DNA from: Sporolactobacillus kofuensis
Lineage (GTDB): Bacteria > Bacillota > Bacilli > Bacillales > Sporolactobacillaceae
Assembly: GCF_042660205.1 (NCBI RefSeq)
Contig: NZ_JBHSTQ010000008.1
Coordinates: 89,948 to 153,947, forward strand
DNA: 64,000 nucleotides
Direction: 5' to 3'
Position numbers and translations under genes: made by a program. Under the pieces are notes generated by a model that ran no database searches, had not been told where the DNA came from, and worked only from the letters and a program-made list of their open reading frames with translations. This document shows, piece after piece, positions 8,253-17,208 of the stretch. Position 1 is the stretch's first letter; every line of letters begins with the position of its first letter.

Positions 8253-9659
8253 ATGGCAACAGAACAACAAAAATTGCCTGAAATTGAAGAATACAAGTAT
8301 GGTTTCCGGGAAAAAGATGTCTCTGTGTTCCGTACAAAGCGTGGTCTGACCGAAGATATTGTGCGCGAAATTTCCAAGAAGAAAAATGAACCGGAATGGA
8401 TGTTGAATTATCGCCTTAAAGGGCTTCATCACTTTTATAAAAGACCAATGCCACAATGGGGTGCTGATCTGAGCGGCTTGAATTTCGACGATCTGACTTA
8501 CTATGTTAAGCCGGTTGAGAATCAAGGGCGTTCATGGGAAGAGGTACCAAGCGAAATCAAGGATACCTTTGATAAATTAGGTATTCCTGAAGCTGAACGT
8601 AAATATTTGGCTGGTGTTTCTGCCCAATATGAATCCGAAGTTGTCTACCATAGCATGAAAGAAGAGCTTGAAAAAGATGGGGTTATTTTCCTTGATACGG
8701 ATACAGCCCTGCAAAAGCATGAAGAACTCTTTAAGCAATATTTTGGTAAAGTCATTTCATTTGCCGATAATAAGTTCTCGGCCCTAAACGCTGCATGTTG
8801 GTCCGGCGGCTCCTTTGTTTACATTCCAAAAGGGGTTGTTTGCAAGACACCGCTTCAAGCGTATTTCCGTATTAACTCAGAAAGCATGGGACAGTTTGAA
8901 CGTACGTTAATTATTGTTGACCAAGGTGCGTCTGTTCATTATGTAGAAGGTTGTACAGCGCCTGTATACTCCAGCAGTTCATTGCACAGCGGGATCGTTG
9001 AGATCTATGTGTGCAAAGATGCTTATTGTCGCTATACGACGATTCAGAACTGGGCAAATAATGTCTATAATTTGGTTACGCAACGTGCCATTTGTGAAGA
9101 GCATGCAACGATGGAGTGGGTGGATGGCAACATCGGCTCTGCAGTCACGATGAAATACCCTTCAGTTGTATTAAAAGGTGAAGGGTCCCGAGGAAGTACG
9201 TTAACAATTGCGATTGGTGGAAAGGGTCAGAATCAAGATTCTGGGTCGAAGATGATTCACCTCGCTCCAAATACGTCGTCCACCATCATTTCAAAATCGA
9301 TTGCGAAGAATGGCGGTAACGTTACTTATCGAGGAAAAGTACACTTTGCGCCTAATGCGAAGAATTCACGCTCACATATTGAGTGCGATACATTAATTAT
9401 GGATGACAAATCGACTTCGGATACTATTCCTTACAATGAGGTGCTCAATAAAGACATCTCGATGGAACACGAAGCAAAAGTATCTAAAGTTTCTGAAGAG
9501 CAGTTGTTCTATTTGATGAGCCGCGGTTTGACAGAACAAGAAGCGACGGAAATGATTGTCATGGGCTTTATTGAACCCTTTACGAAAGAACTGCCAATGG
9601 AATACGCCGTAGAAATGAACCGTCTCATTAAATACAACATGGAAGGTTCGATCGGCTGA
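8253..9659 (+). CDS. sufB: Fe-S cluster assembly protein SufB
   Basis: A 468-residue central scaffold subunit of SufBCD. Conserved stretches include NKFSALNAACWSGGSFVYIPKGV, HYVEGCTAP, and the C-terminal NDISMEHEAKVSKVSEEQLFYLMSRG region. ATG 8253 has better spacing from the SD (AAAGGAGG) than the overlapping GTG at 8250. A 138-base gap from sufU is unusually wide for this operon and could hold a secondary promoter or processing site, though I see no convincing motif there. Confidence 0.97.
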   Translation: MATEQQKLPEIEEYKYGFREKDVSVFRTKRGLTEDIVREISKKKNEPEWMLNYRLKGLHHFYKRPMPQWGADLSGLNFDDLTYYVKPVENQGRSWEEVPSEIKDTFDKLGIPEAERKYLAGVSAQYESEVVYHSMKEELEKDGVIFLDTDTALQKHEELFKQYFGKVISFADNKFSALNAACWSGGSFVYIPKGVVCKTPLQAYFRINSESMGQFERTLIIVDQGASVHYVEGCTAPVYSSSSLHSGIVEIYVCKDAYCRYTTIQNWANNVYNLVTQRAICEEHATMEWVDGNIGSAVTMKYPSVVLKGEGSRGSTLTIAIGGKGQNQDSGSKMIHLAPNTSSTIISKSIAKNGGNVTYRGKVHFAPNAKNSRSHIECDTLIMDDKSTSDTIPYNEVLNKDISMEHEAKVSKVSEEQLFYLMSRGLTEQEATEMIVMGFIEPFTKELPMEYAVEMNRLIKYNMEGSIG

Positions 9660-9680
9660 TTAAGAACCTATTTCTTGCAT

Positions 9681-9728
9681 ACCTTTCAATTCGCTGTGAA
9701 GCGAGTTGGAGGGTTTTGTTTTTTTTCG
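9681..9728 (+). terminator. Terminator of the suf operon
   Basis: CCTTTCAATTCGCT pairs with AGCGAGTTGGAGGG (G-U pairs tolerated) around a GTGA loop and is followed by a run of T residues. Confidence 0.85.
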
Positions 9729-9863
9729 TAAATAGGCAGGAAAGACTTTGCATACAACTTGACAGAGATCAAGAGCATAAGACTAAAATAGATACGGAGC
9801 GCGGAGAATAGACAATGCGCAACCGAAGTTGTGGATTCGTTTTTTCATTTAGGAGGCATAAGT

Positions 9864-11225
9864 TTGATTACACTCCATTTTTTACATACTAATGATATTC
9901 ACAGCCATCTTCATTCATGGGGCTGTCTCGTTCGTTATCTGAATCAAGAGCGGCAGCATCTTAATGAAATCGGGGAACCTTTTTTAACCGTTGATCTTGG
10001 TGATCACATGGATCGTGTTCACCCGTTGACTGAAGGATTACTTGGTGTCGGCAATGTTCAATTACTGAATGATGCTGGTTATGATGTGGTCACAATCGGA
10101 AACAATGAAGGGATTACGTTTACAAAAGAACAAATTAGCGCCGCATATCTGATGCGCCATTTTCAAATTGTACTTGCTAATCTGTATGATCAAAGAACAG
10201 GGGAGCGCCCAGAGTGGTGTAGACCCTATGTGATTCATAAAATGCAAGGTGTTCGGGTGGGAATGATTGGCTTAACAGCAGCATTTCCTCCATTCTATAG
10301 CCAATTAGGATGGACCATTAAGGATCCATATTCTGAACTGAAACGCATAGTAGAGCAGATCCGAGCAGATGTGGATGTACTCGTTTTGCTATCACACGTT
10401 GGGCTACCCTTTGATCAGCGTGTCGCAGAAGAGATTGGTGGCATCGATGTGATTATCGGCGCACATACCCATCATGTGCTTGAACAAGGCATGCGTGTTG
10501 GGCACACCTTAATTGCGCAAGCAGGAAAATACCTCAAATATGCCGGTCATATTGTCGTTGACTACGATGAACAAGCAAAACGGATTGTGCATAAGGGCGC
10601 GGACCTGATAACGATCCGTGAACCTTCTGATTCGTTAGCAGACCGTGAAGTGGCGAAGCTCACTGAAAAAGGCATCGCGAATATGCAAAAGGTTGTCGCT
10701 AATCTGGATCATCAACTACCGGTTGATTGGTTTAAAGAGAATGAATTAAACACACTCATGGCCGATGCACTTAGGATGTGGTGTGATGCGGAAATTGGTC
10801 TGGTAAACGCAGGGGTGATCTTAGATGGTCTACCCAAAGGTCCGGTGACAAAATATAGTGTTCATCGGATCTGTCCGCATCCAATCAATCCGTGTAGAGT
10901 GGAAATCTCCGGTGAGGAAATCATTGAAATGATACGGATTGGATTATCAAAATCATTCCAAAATTATGAGCTAAAGGGCTTTGGTTTTCGGGGCAAACTT
11001 ATTGGGAAATTGATTTTCAGTCATTTGACTTACGAAACAAGTGGAATGGAACCGATTAATGTGCGAATCAATGATCAGCCCATACAACTTAAGAAACACT
11101 ACAGCATTGGTACCATTGATATGTTTACCCTAGGTTCTTTACTTCCACCGATCGTAAAGGCAAAACACCGATTTTATTTACCGGAAACATTGCGCGATTT
11201 ACTTGGCTGGGTACTCACGAAATAG
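9864..11225 (+). CDS. yunD: Bifunctional-type metallophosphoesterase / 5'-nucleotidase (YunD-like)
   Basis: A 453-residue metallophosphoesterase. The N-terminal catalytic domain carries HTNDIHSHLH (about 7-16), DLGDHMDR, TIGNNEG, LLSHVG and IGAHTHH metal-binding blocks. The C-terminal 5'-nucleotidase domain begins about residue 270 (NELNTLMADALRMW). No signal peptide is seen, so it is probably cytosolic. The usual GNHE motif reads GNNE here. TTG 9864, seven bases from AGGAGG, is a better start than GTG 9831. The yunD-yunC-yunB grouping matches B. subtilis. The substrate is unknown. Confidence 0.88.
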   Translation: MITLHFLHTNDIHSHLHSWGCLVRYLNQERQHLNEIGEPFLTVDLGDHMDRVHPLTEGLLGVGNVQLLNDAGYDVVTIGNNEGITFTKEQISAAYLMRHFQIVLANLYDQRTGERPEWCRPYVIHKMQGVRVGMIGLTAAFPPFYSQLGWTIKDPYSELKRIVEQIRADVDVLVLLSHVGLPFDQRVAEEIGGIDVIIGAHTHHVLEQGMRVGHTLIAQAGKYLKYAGHIVVDYDEQAKRIVHKGADLITIREPSDSLADREVAKLTEKGIANMQKVVANLDHQLPVDWFKENELNTLMADALRMWCDAEIGLVNAGVILDGLPKGPVTKYSVHRICPHPINPCRVEISGEEIIEMIRIGLSKSFQNYELKGFGFRGKLIGKLIFSHLTYETSGMEPINVRINDQPIQLKKHYSIGTIDMFTLGSLLPPIVKAKHRFYLPETLRDLLGWVLTK

Positions 11226-11288
11226 ATGGGACATTAGTCACTTCCTTTATCATCTCTCCATAGGATAAATGAGGAGGGAGGCTTGAAT

Positions 11289-11591
11289 ATGATTGATGTA
11301 CAACCGATTACTATTGATGGTGCGCTTTATCAAGGAGTCAGTGTATCCTTACCTAAAACAACGCTGATTGTCATTACAGGGAAGACAGGCTACATTATGT
11401 GCGGCGCACTTGACGTGCAGTTACTTAATAATAAATTAGCCGATCGAGATATCGTTGCCGGGAAAGCAGTTGGCGTACGTACAATTGATGATCTTCTTGA
11501 AGCACCGCTTGCCGAAGTTACTGTTGGTGCAGAGAAGCGAGGCATTCATGTCGGAACGACTGGTAGAGAAGCTCTGAGAAAAATGGCATAA
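11289..11591 (+). CDS. yunC: DUF1805 protein YunC
   Basis: A 100-residue protein of the DUF1805/YunC family, with the conserved GKTGYIMCGALDVQLLNNKLADRDI block (residues about 33-57) and a C-terminal GIHVGTTGREAL motif. Function is unknown in the family. ATG 11289 is placed correctly after GAGGAGGGAGG; the TTG at 11283 is too close to it. It sits 63 bases after yunD and is followed by a terminator. Confidence 0.9.
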   Translation: MIDVQPITIDGALYQGVSVSLPKTTLIVITGKTGYIMCGALDVQLLNNKLADRDIVAGKAVGVRTIDDLLEAPLAEVTVGAEKRGIHVGTTGREALRKMA

Positions 11592-11626
11592 TTGATCGTA
11601 TTCATCAAATGTTTGATTTCAATTTA

Positions 11627-11668
11627 GATTAGTAAAGGTTCTTCTATGCCTCTACTAATCTTTTTTCT
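11627..11668 (+). terminator. Terminator of yunD-yunC
   Basis: GATTAGTA-AAGG pairs with CCTCTACTAATC around a 10-base loop and is followed by TTTTTTCTTTTT. Confidence 0.85.
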
Positions 11669-11747
11669 TTTTATTCGTTCAGATCAGAGAGAAAAAAGAT
11701 GTAACCAACCACCACCCAGCATATAAATGATGTGGAGGAGGGTTGTC

Positions 11748-12572
11748 ATGTTCAAGCCAAGCAGACGCTACAGACGAAAGAACATGTCCATCAAACATGC
11801 ACTTTTCCTGTCTTTCTTGATTTTTATTCTTTGTGTATCCATCGCCATTTGGACAGTTAACGAGAAGATGAAGCCCGCTGTAATGGACATCGCACTCACG
11901 CAGACAGAGCAAATTGCCAACTACGCAATGAATTATGGGATTGGGCAAAATGTGCTCAGTAACATTCAGGGGAAGAGTGATCCTAACGAAATTCCAAAAT
12001 TTATTCCCAATAAAATGATCATTACACATCTGACGGCCCAAAATGAAGTCAGCAGCTATGATATAAATACAGAAGAAGCGAACCGTCTTAAAGGATTGGT
12101 TTCTAATCGTATTCTTTGGTTTCTACGGGCTGCAGAAAAGGGAAGGATTTCCCTAACCAATGGGCATGCTGATGATCTATACTATAGTAAGCATCATGAT
12201 GGAGCTGCACTCGTTGCTGATATTCCCCTTGGCCAGATCCTTAACAATGCTCTACTCAGTAATTATGGTCCTAGAGTACCTGTTGAGATGGATGTAGTCA
12301 GTAATGTAGAAAGTGACATTAATTGGGAGTATAAGAATGTTGGGATTAATAATATTGTTTTTTTCATGTATCTTGATGTTAAAGTTAAAGTTGATGTCAT
12401 TGTCCCCTTCGAAATGAAAACAAAAACAATTACGCAACATATTCCTATTGGTTCTAAATTATTACCAAAAGATATTCCTTATTATTACAGTTCAAATGGT
12501 TCTGGTATTTCAACATCGGTACCCATTGAGCAACCAAACGCAAACCAAAATCAATCAAGTAACAAGAAATGA
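11748..12572 (+). CDS. yunB: Sporulation protein YunB
   Basis: A 274-residue protein with one N-terminal membrane helix (about residues 18-40) and a long outside region. Family blocks are YGPRVPVEMDVVSNVESDINWEYKNVGINN and IPIGSKLLPKDIPYYYSS. YunB is produced in the mother cell under SigE in B. subtilis and contributes to sporulation. ATG 11748 has SD GGAGGAGGG; the frame runs seven codons further upstream, but those overlap the SD. It converges on lytH with an eight-base gap. Confidence 0.9.
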   Translation: MFKPSRRYRRKNMSIKHALFLSFLIFILCVSIAIWTVNEKMKPAVMDIALTQTEQIANYAMNYGIGQNVLSNIQGKSDPNEIPKFIPNKMIITHLTAQNEVSSYDINTEEANRLKGLVSNRILWFLRAAEKGRISLTNGHADDLYYSKHHDGAALVADIPLGQILNNALLSNYGPRVPVEMDVVSNVESDINWEYKNVGINNIVFFMYLDVKVKVDVIVPFEMKTKTITQHIPIGSKLLPKDIPYYYSSNGSGISTSVPIEQPNANQNQSSNKK

Positions 12573-12580
12573 TGATGCCA

Positions 12581-13579
12581 TTAACGTGTCGTTGTTTGCT
12601 GATCTTCGCGTTCCCAAATTCTCAAAACGGGATAAGGATCAACGGAATATTCCGTTCTTCCGTTGTCACGGTAAAGCCCATAATGAAGATGTGGGGGAAA
12701 TTTTCCCATTGTGCCTTTTGGTCCATAGCCGGAACTGCCGACATAGCCGATGACTTGTCCTGGTTTTGTAATCACACCGCGATGTAGACCAGGAGCATAT
12801 CCGTTGAGATGAGCAAAATAGTGATAATTACCTTTGATATCCCGAAGACCGATGCGCCAGCCGCCATAGTTATTCCAGCCAATTAGTTCAATGACACCGT
12901 AGACTGTCGCGCGTACCGGTGTGCCATAATCCGCAAAGATATCGGTGCCTTCATGGATGCGTCGTCCGCCCCAGCCGCGCTTGGCTCCCCATGTCGATGC
13001 GTAGTCATAATTATAATTCAGCGGTACCGGGAACGCATGTTGCGAGAGGTGGGTAGCATCTGCCTTCTCGTAGAGACGCGCGAAATCCTCAATCATATCA
13101 ACGGCCTTGCCTCGGTGATAGAGCGACCAAAGACCAATGCGTGTATTTTGCCGTCCGGGTCCAAACTGTGTGAGCTGTTCTGCAAAGCTATAGAGTCGAT
13201 CCTCAGCATCCTTAAGTGACGCACGGCCATCCCCGTTGCCATCTTTACCGATTCCACCAAAGAGCGAAATGGTTTTGGGGTCATGATCATTCGAATTTGG
13301 GTTCAAGGGACCCGCCCACTGCTTTTTAGTGAACGTAATGCTAATTAATTCATCGTGTTTCGAAGACACACGATCACTCTGTAAAGACGCTATATTGTGT
13401 GCATATTGGTCACAACCGGCAAGTACGCTCCATTGGATTCCCGTGAGCGCCGCTGTTTTTAGGTACAAGCTTTTTCGTTTTTGATCGTCGAGATTCGCGT
13501 TGTCTTTTCCATATACTGGAAAGACGGCAGAGAGCAAGATGAATAATACACAACATGATAATTGTAAACGGGCAGTCAT
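12581..13579 (-). CDS. lytH: Spore cortex L-Ala-D-Glu endopeptidase LytH
   Basis: A 332-residue secreted M23 peptidase. The N-terminal signal peptide (about 1-24) is followed by a helical domain, then the LytM/M23 domain with metal ligands in RIHEGTDIFADYG and HLHYGLY near the C-terminus. In B. subtilis LytH trims cortex peptides under SigK and GerE. Neighbouring yunB and yutD preserve the Bacillus order. The length matches LytH. Confidence 0.88.
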   Translation of the reverse strand: MTARLQLSCCVLFILLSAVFPVYGKDNANLDDQKRKSLYLKTAALTGIQWSVLAGCDQYAHNIASLQSDRVSSKHDELISITFTKKQWAGPLNPNSNDHDPKTISLFGGIGKDGNGDGRASLKDAEDRLYSFAEQLTQFGPGRQNTRIGLWSLYHRGKAVDMIEDFARLYEKADATHLSQHAFPVPLNYNYDYASTWGAKRGWGGRRIHEGTDIFADYGTPVRATVYGVIELIGWNNYGGWRIGLRDIKGNYHYFAHLNGYAPGLHRGVITKPGQVIGYVGSSGYGPKGTMGKFPPHLHYGLYRDNGRTEYSVDPYPVLRIWEREDQQTTTR

Positions 13580-13629
13580 CTTAGCATAACGGTCCTTTCT
13601 TTTTTAAGTGAAGACTGAAGCAGGCGCCT

Positions 13630-13658
13630 TTTTCAGAACCCAAGTGTTCTGCTATAAT
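13630..13658 (+). promoter_or_regulatory. Promoter of yutD with an inverted repeat in the spacer
   Basis: TG-C-TATAAT (-10 at 13653-13658) lies 17 bases from TTTTCA (13630-13635). The spacer carries CAGAAC...GTTCTG (13634-13639 and 13646-13651), a perfect six-base dyad that could be an operator. Confidence 0.45.
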
Positions 13659-13763
13659 GGTGTATAAGTAGCCGAAGGATCTCACTTCTGTCGGTATGCT
13701 TTGCATGTTATTCATCGCCTATAAAGGCCATGCCCAACGGCAAGCTAGAGGGGAGGTATCCCG

Positions 13764-14054
13764 TTGACCAGCTCAATGGTTTCTGTGGATCATCATCATT
13801 ATGAAGTGATTGAAAATGTTCGGAACGGCTGGAATGAGGAAGCCTTTTTAAAACGGTACAGCGATATTCTGAACAAATTTGATTATATTGTCGGAGATTG
13901 GGGCTATGAACAGCTCAGACTCCGAGGGTTTTATGAAAACCATAATCCGAAATCGACGTTTGACACGAAAATTAATACACTCGTTGATTATATTGTCGAG
14001 TATTGCAGTTTTGGCTGTGCATATTTTGTACTAAAAAAGATCGACAGCAAATAA
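13764..14054 (+). CDS. yutD: YutD-family protein (DUF1027)
   Basis: A 96-residue protein matching the YutD family throughout: WNEEAFLKRYSDILNKFDYIVGDWGYEQLRLRGFY and YCSFGCAYFVLKK. It is cytosolic with no known activity. TTG 13764 is seven bases after GGGAGG; ATG 13776 is a possible alternative. It lies in the yut cluster ahead of yutF, as in B. subtilis. Confidence 0.88.
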   Translation: MTSSMVSVDHHHYEVIENVRNGWNEEAFLKRYSDILNKFDYIVGDWGYEQLRLRGFYENHNPKSTFDTKINTLVDYIVEYCSFGCAYFVLKKIDSK

Positions 14055-14217
14055 TCGTAAGAATTTTCAGAGCAGATTTACTTCATTTAATTTGATATGT
14101 TAAAAAGTAGTTTGCTCAAAATCATCAAAATAATAAATGTTACAGATATTTACATGTCAATGTTTTTAATTGGTGCAGTTAATTATGAGATGTGGAGTAA
14201 AGACGGGGGTTCTTATC

Positions 14218-14985
14218 GTGGAAAAGTATGATGCATTTTTACTTGATCTTGATGGAACAGTTTATCGTGGAAAAGAAGAAATACCTGAAGCAGTCGCTTT
14301 TGTGAAAACACTCAAAAGAAAAGGGCTTCGCTACTTATTTGTGACGAATAACTCAACACGTACAAAAGAGGCGGTGGCGGATCAGTTAAGTGGATTCGGC
14401 ATTCCGTGTACACCTGATGATGTATTGACGACGAGTATGGCTACGGCAAGTTATATTAAAGCGCAGAAGCCTGATGCCAAAGTACTCTATATTGGTGAAC
14501 AAGGCTTAAAACAAGCAATGGAACAAGCGGATCTTCATTATGAAGATAGAAATCCGGACTATGTTGCATTTGGCATGGATCGACAGATTACATATGAAAA
14601 ATATAGTAAAGCTTGTCTTGCGATACGCTCCGGCGCTAAGTTCGTTTCCACCAATCCGGATGTTGCATTACCTAATGAACAAGGACTTGTACCAGGAAAC
14701 GGCGCACTGACGTCAGTAATTACCGTATCGACAGGTGTGCAGCCTGTTTTTATCGGAAAACCTGAACCGATTATTATCGAACTGGCGCTTCAAAAAATCG
14801 GTACGACGAAGCAACGTACATTGATGATCGGTGATAATTATGATACCGACATTATGGCAGGGATAAATTCCGGTATAGACACGTTGATCGTGCATACGGG
14901 TGTCACATCTGAAGAAGCATTGAGGACAAAACCAATCCAACCAACTTATTCACTGAAGTCCCTAAGTGAATGGATTTTTAACTGA
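14218..14985 (+). CDS. yutF: HAD-superfamily phosphatase, NagD/YutF type
   Basis: A 255-residue haloacid dehalogenase-type phosphatase. Motif I is DLDGTVYRG (residues 9-17), motif II TNNSTR, motif III K of GKPEP, and motif IV GDNYDTDI. This is the NagD/p-nitrophenylphosphatase class with a C2 cap. The physiological substrate is not evident. The open frame extends 16 codons upstream, but GTG 14218 with a GGGGG-type SD gives the family N-terminus. A terminator follows directly. Confidence 0.88.
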   Translation: MEKYDAFLLDLDGTVYRGKEEIPEAVAFVKTLKRKGLRYLFVTNNSTRTKEAVADQLSGFGIPCTPDDVLTTSMATASYIKAQKPDAKVLYIGEQGLKQAMEQADLHYEDRNPDYVAFGMDRQITYEKYSKACLAIRSGAKFVSTNPDVALPNEQGLVPGNGALTSVITVSTGVQPVFIGKPEPIIIELALQKIGTTKQRTLMIGDNYDTDIMAGINSGIDTLIVHTGVTSEEALRTKPIQPTYSLKSLSEWIFN

Positions 14986-14997
14986 CCAAAAGGAGCT

Positions 14998-15033
14998 TAT
15001 CGGCGGCATCATTATGATGTTGCCGATTTTTTG
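14998..15033 (+). terminator. Terminator of yutF
   Basis: ATCGGCGGCATCAT pairs with ATGATGTTGCCGAT around a single T, followed by TTTTTT. Confidence 0.9.
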
Positions 15034-15167
15034 TGCATGATTTTACAAAGGGAATAAAAGCATCAATAAAAAAAAGGATGTGCACGCAGTCCATGTGGTC
15101 ATGAATTGGGTGATCGATCGATAGAATGTACAAAGAAGTGCACTTGATAAAGCGAGGAGGAAAATTG

Positions 15168-16127
15168 GTGAAAATGCTGGATTGGCATGCAATCGTCGAT
15201 CGTGAGTATGAGTTGTCGCTTAATGACCATCCGCTTACACTTTATTTTCAACCGGTAAGTGCTTTTTATCACCAACAGTTAGATACGATTGCACAGTGGG
15301 CAGACTATCTAAATCTTGAAAAGGGCTTGCCCGTGAGCAGAATGTTCCGTAACCGTGCTGGAAAATGGGGTACTTTAATTGGCGGCGAAGAATGGGTGCT
15401 GATGTGTCGGCCGATTATGAGCCAATTCACGGGTATGAGCGCAGGGGTAGGTCTTGCTGAGTTGCATCTTCAGACCTCCATGGTCGATGTTCACTTATTT
15501 CCTGAATCTCCTTTAATGACAAGAAATAGGGATTGGGAGAAACGAATTGATGTGTTAGAAGCGAAGGAACTTGCGAATCGTTCTCTTGAACGACGATCCG
15601 TTTTCGAGAGGCTATTCTCAAATCGATTTGCTTATTTCTTAGGCTGTGCCGAAAATGCCATTCAAATGATGGTCGAGGGCTCAATTAATTTTCCAAATGA
15701 ACAATCTGTTTGTTTTGGTCATTATCGTTATTCTATGATCAACGGAATTGCTGAAGAAAATCCGGGACAATGGGTTGTGGATGACCGTTCGAGAGATCTT
15801 GCAGAGGCACTTCGTGTAATCGGCTGGCAGCAGGGGAGGCGAACGCTTGAAGAGGAGATGAATACTTTTCTGAATGATTATGAATCGCGATTTCCTTTGA
15901 CAGAGCAGGTGACGAGCGCGATGTACGCGCGGCTGTTATATCCACTTTCCTATGTGGAATGTTGTGAACGCTATTTCTTTGAGTCCAATCCAAGTGAGCA
16001 ACGTGAACAGGAAGTGCTCCTCCGTCAATGTGAAGAGAAGATCGGTGACTATGAGTATCTGCTTTCAATCCTTGCTAAGCGCTATGCTGGACAATTCACG
16101 GCACCGGAGTGGTTGCTTGAGAAATAA
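15168..16127 (+). CDS. yutH: Spore coat-associated protein YutH (CotS-like)
   Basis: About 319 residues with the layout of YutH/CotS proteins: an aminoglycoside-phosphotransferase-like fold, here with degenerate kinase motifs (FGHYRYSMI near residue 185, then WVVDDRSRDL). B. subtilis YutH is a coat-associated protein encoded beside yutF. GTG 15168 is seven bases from GAGGAGG; the frame is open back to 15126. It converges on the NifU-like gene. Identification rests on order and general similarity, with moderate certainty. Confidence 0.72.
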   Translation: MKMLDWHAIVDREYELSLNDHPLTLYFQPVSAFYHQQLDTIAQWADYLNLEKGLPVSRMFRNRAGKWGTLIGGEEWVLMCRPIMSQFTGMSAGVGLAELHLQTSMVDVHLFPESPLMTRNRDWEKRIDVLEAKELANRSLERRSVFERLFSNRFAYFLGCAENAIQMMVEGSINFPNEQSVCFGHYRYSMINGIAEENPGQWVVDDRSRDLAEALRVIGWQQGRRTLEEEMNTFLNDYESRFPLTEQVTSAMYARLLYPLSYVECCERYFFESNPSEQREQEVLLRQCEEKIGDYEYLLSILAKRYAGQFTAPEWLLEK

Positions 16128-16141
16128 TGAAGCAGATATAA

Positions 16142-16178
16142 AAGCACCGTCTGACTTGAGAAAAGCCAGACGGTGCTT
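16142..16178. terminator. Convergent terminator between yutH and yutI
   Basis: AAGCACCGTCTG and CAGACGGTGCTT form a perfect 12-bp stem. The U-tract is on the minus-strand transcript, so it mainly serves yutI, but the stem works in both directions. Confidence 0.85.
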
Positions 16179-16199
16179 GGTGTTCACCAGTTCTATTAT

Positions 16200-16421
16200 T
16201 TAAAAGACTTGTTCGAGTTCTTTAATTCCGGGAACATTTTCAACGAGTGCGCGTTCGATGCCGGCTTTCAATGTGAGCGTTGAACTTGGACAATTGCCAC
16301 AAGCGCCGAGCAGACGAACGCGCACAATACCGTCCTCAACGTTTAGCAGCTCAACATCTCCGCCATCGCGTAGCAAATAAGGACGCAGCTTTTCCAGCAC
16401 TTCTTCGACTTGATTATACAT
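16200..16421 (-). CDS. yutI: NifU-like Fe-S scaffold protein (YutI)
   Basis: A 73-residue NifU C-terminal domain protein with LRPYLLRDGGDVELL and the cluster-binding CGNC of GACGNCPSS. It carries or transfers Fe-S clusters and fits with the suf operon and the IscA-like gene nearby. The frame opens 11 codons earlier, but ATG 16421 has SD GTGAGGAG and the usual MYNQVEEVLEKL start. Confidence 0.92.
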   Translation of the reverse strand: MYNQVEEVLEKLRPYLLRDGGDVELLNVEDGIVRVRLLGACGNCPSSTLTLKAGIERALVENVPGIKELEQVF

Positions 16422-16523
16422 ACACACACTCCTCACTGTTACATTTATCATCATTATAACTTTTTTAGTTAGGAAAATCTATTTTTTATTCCTCAACAGT
16501 ATGTGATCACTTTTTCTCAGTGG

Positions 16524-16718
16524 GGGTTTTGGTGCTCGCTTGCCGTGGGCGTATCGCACCAAACCATTCTCAGTTTAGCACATTTTGACCTCCGAGAACT
16601 TTTTGATCCATACGCCTCACCAGTTTCGTTGATCCATTGATGAAAATAACAGAATAAAACCTCCTGAAGTTGGATTTTATATTGTCCGACCACAGGAGGT
16701 CTGTTCATTTATTCTGTT
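16524..16718. repeat. Intergenic palindromic element between yutI and iscA-like gene
   Basis: The 350-base gap contains two inverted structures. The first is GGTTTTGGTGC with GCACCAAACC (about 16526-16565). The second is a nested palindrome with outer arms AACAGAATAAA (16648-16658) and TTTATTCTGTT (16708-16718), and inner arms ACCTCCTG and CAGGAGGT plus GTTGGA/TCCGAC. The nested arms suggest a small repeat or MITE-like unit or a processed RNA structure. A 63-codon minus-strand open frame crosses it but has no recognised homologue. Confidence 0.5.
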
Positions 16719-16769
16719 AGAGAGTTTAAGGACTTTTACTGATCACTCAAAAACGAATGCATTAATCCC

Positions 16770-17135
16770 TTAACAATCACATTGCTTTGCAGGTTGGCCT
16801 TCGTTGCCTTCGGTTTTGAATGAGTGACCGCATCCGCAGGTTGAAATAGCGTTCGGATTATCGATTGTAAATCCGCCGCCATCAAGATTTTGCTTAAAAT
16901 CAATGGTTACGCCGTCTAGTAGTGGTGCACTGTTTTGATCAACAACAACTTTAAAGCCATTGCCGTCAAATGCCTGATCACCATCAACCATTTTATCGTC
17001 GAATCCCATTCCGTAAGTCAGCCCGGAGCATCCGCCACCACCGACACCGACACGAAGAAATAGGCCTTCTCCCGGTTCGTTCTCTATCATTTCCTTGACG
17101 CGAAAGCTTGCTGCATCGGTCAATGTTAAATTCAT
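16770..17135 (-). CDS. yutM: IscA/SufA-type Fe-S carrier (YutM)
   Basis: A 121-residue HesB/IscA A-type carrier. The three cluster-binding cysteines are present: one in GGGGCSGLTYGM (near residue 36) and two in STCGCGHSF near residue 101. It passes Fe-S clusters to target proteins. It has a short extra Cys-ending tail (QCDC). B. subtilis has the equivalent gene next to dapF, as here. Confidence 0.92.
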   Translation of the reverse strand: MNLTLTDAASFRVKEMIENEPGEGLFLRVGVGGGGCSGLTYGMGFDDKMVDGDQAFDGNGFKVVVDQNSAPLLDGVTIDFKQNLDGGGFTIDNPNAISTCGCGHSFKTEGNEGQPAKQCDC

Positions 17136-17208
17136 TTTCCTTCAGCTCCTTATTTGAGTTAATCTCATTATAACGTGATGTGCGTTTAATCACAATCAAA
17201 CATCTTTG

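Noticed and set aside
13634..13651. CAGAAC...GTTCTG as a LexA box before yutD
   Set aside because: The half-sites are six bases apart, not four, so it does not fit the LexA spacing.
16517..16708. 63-codon minus-strand frame (MNRPPVVGQYKIQ...)
   Set aside because: It crosses the palindromic element, lacks an SD and has no recognisable homologue; the frame is better explained by the repeat.
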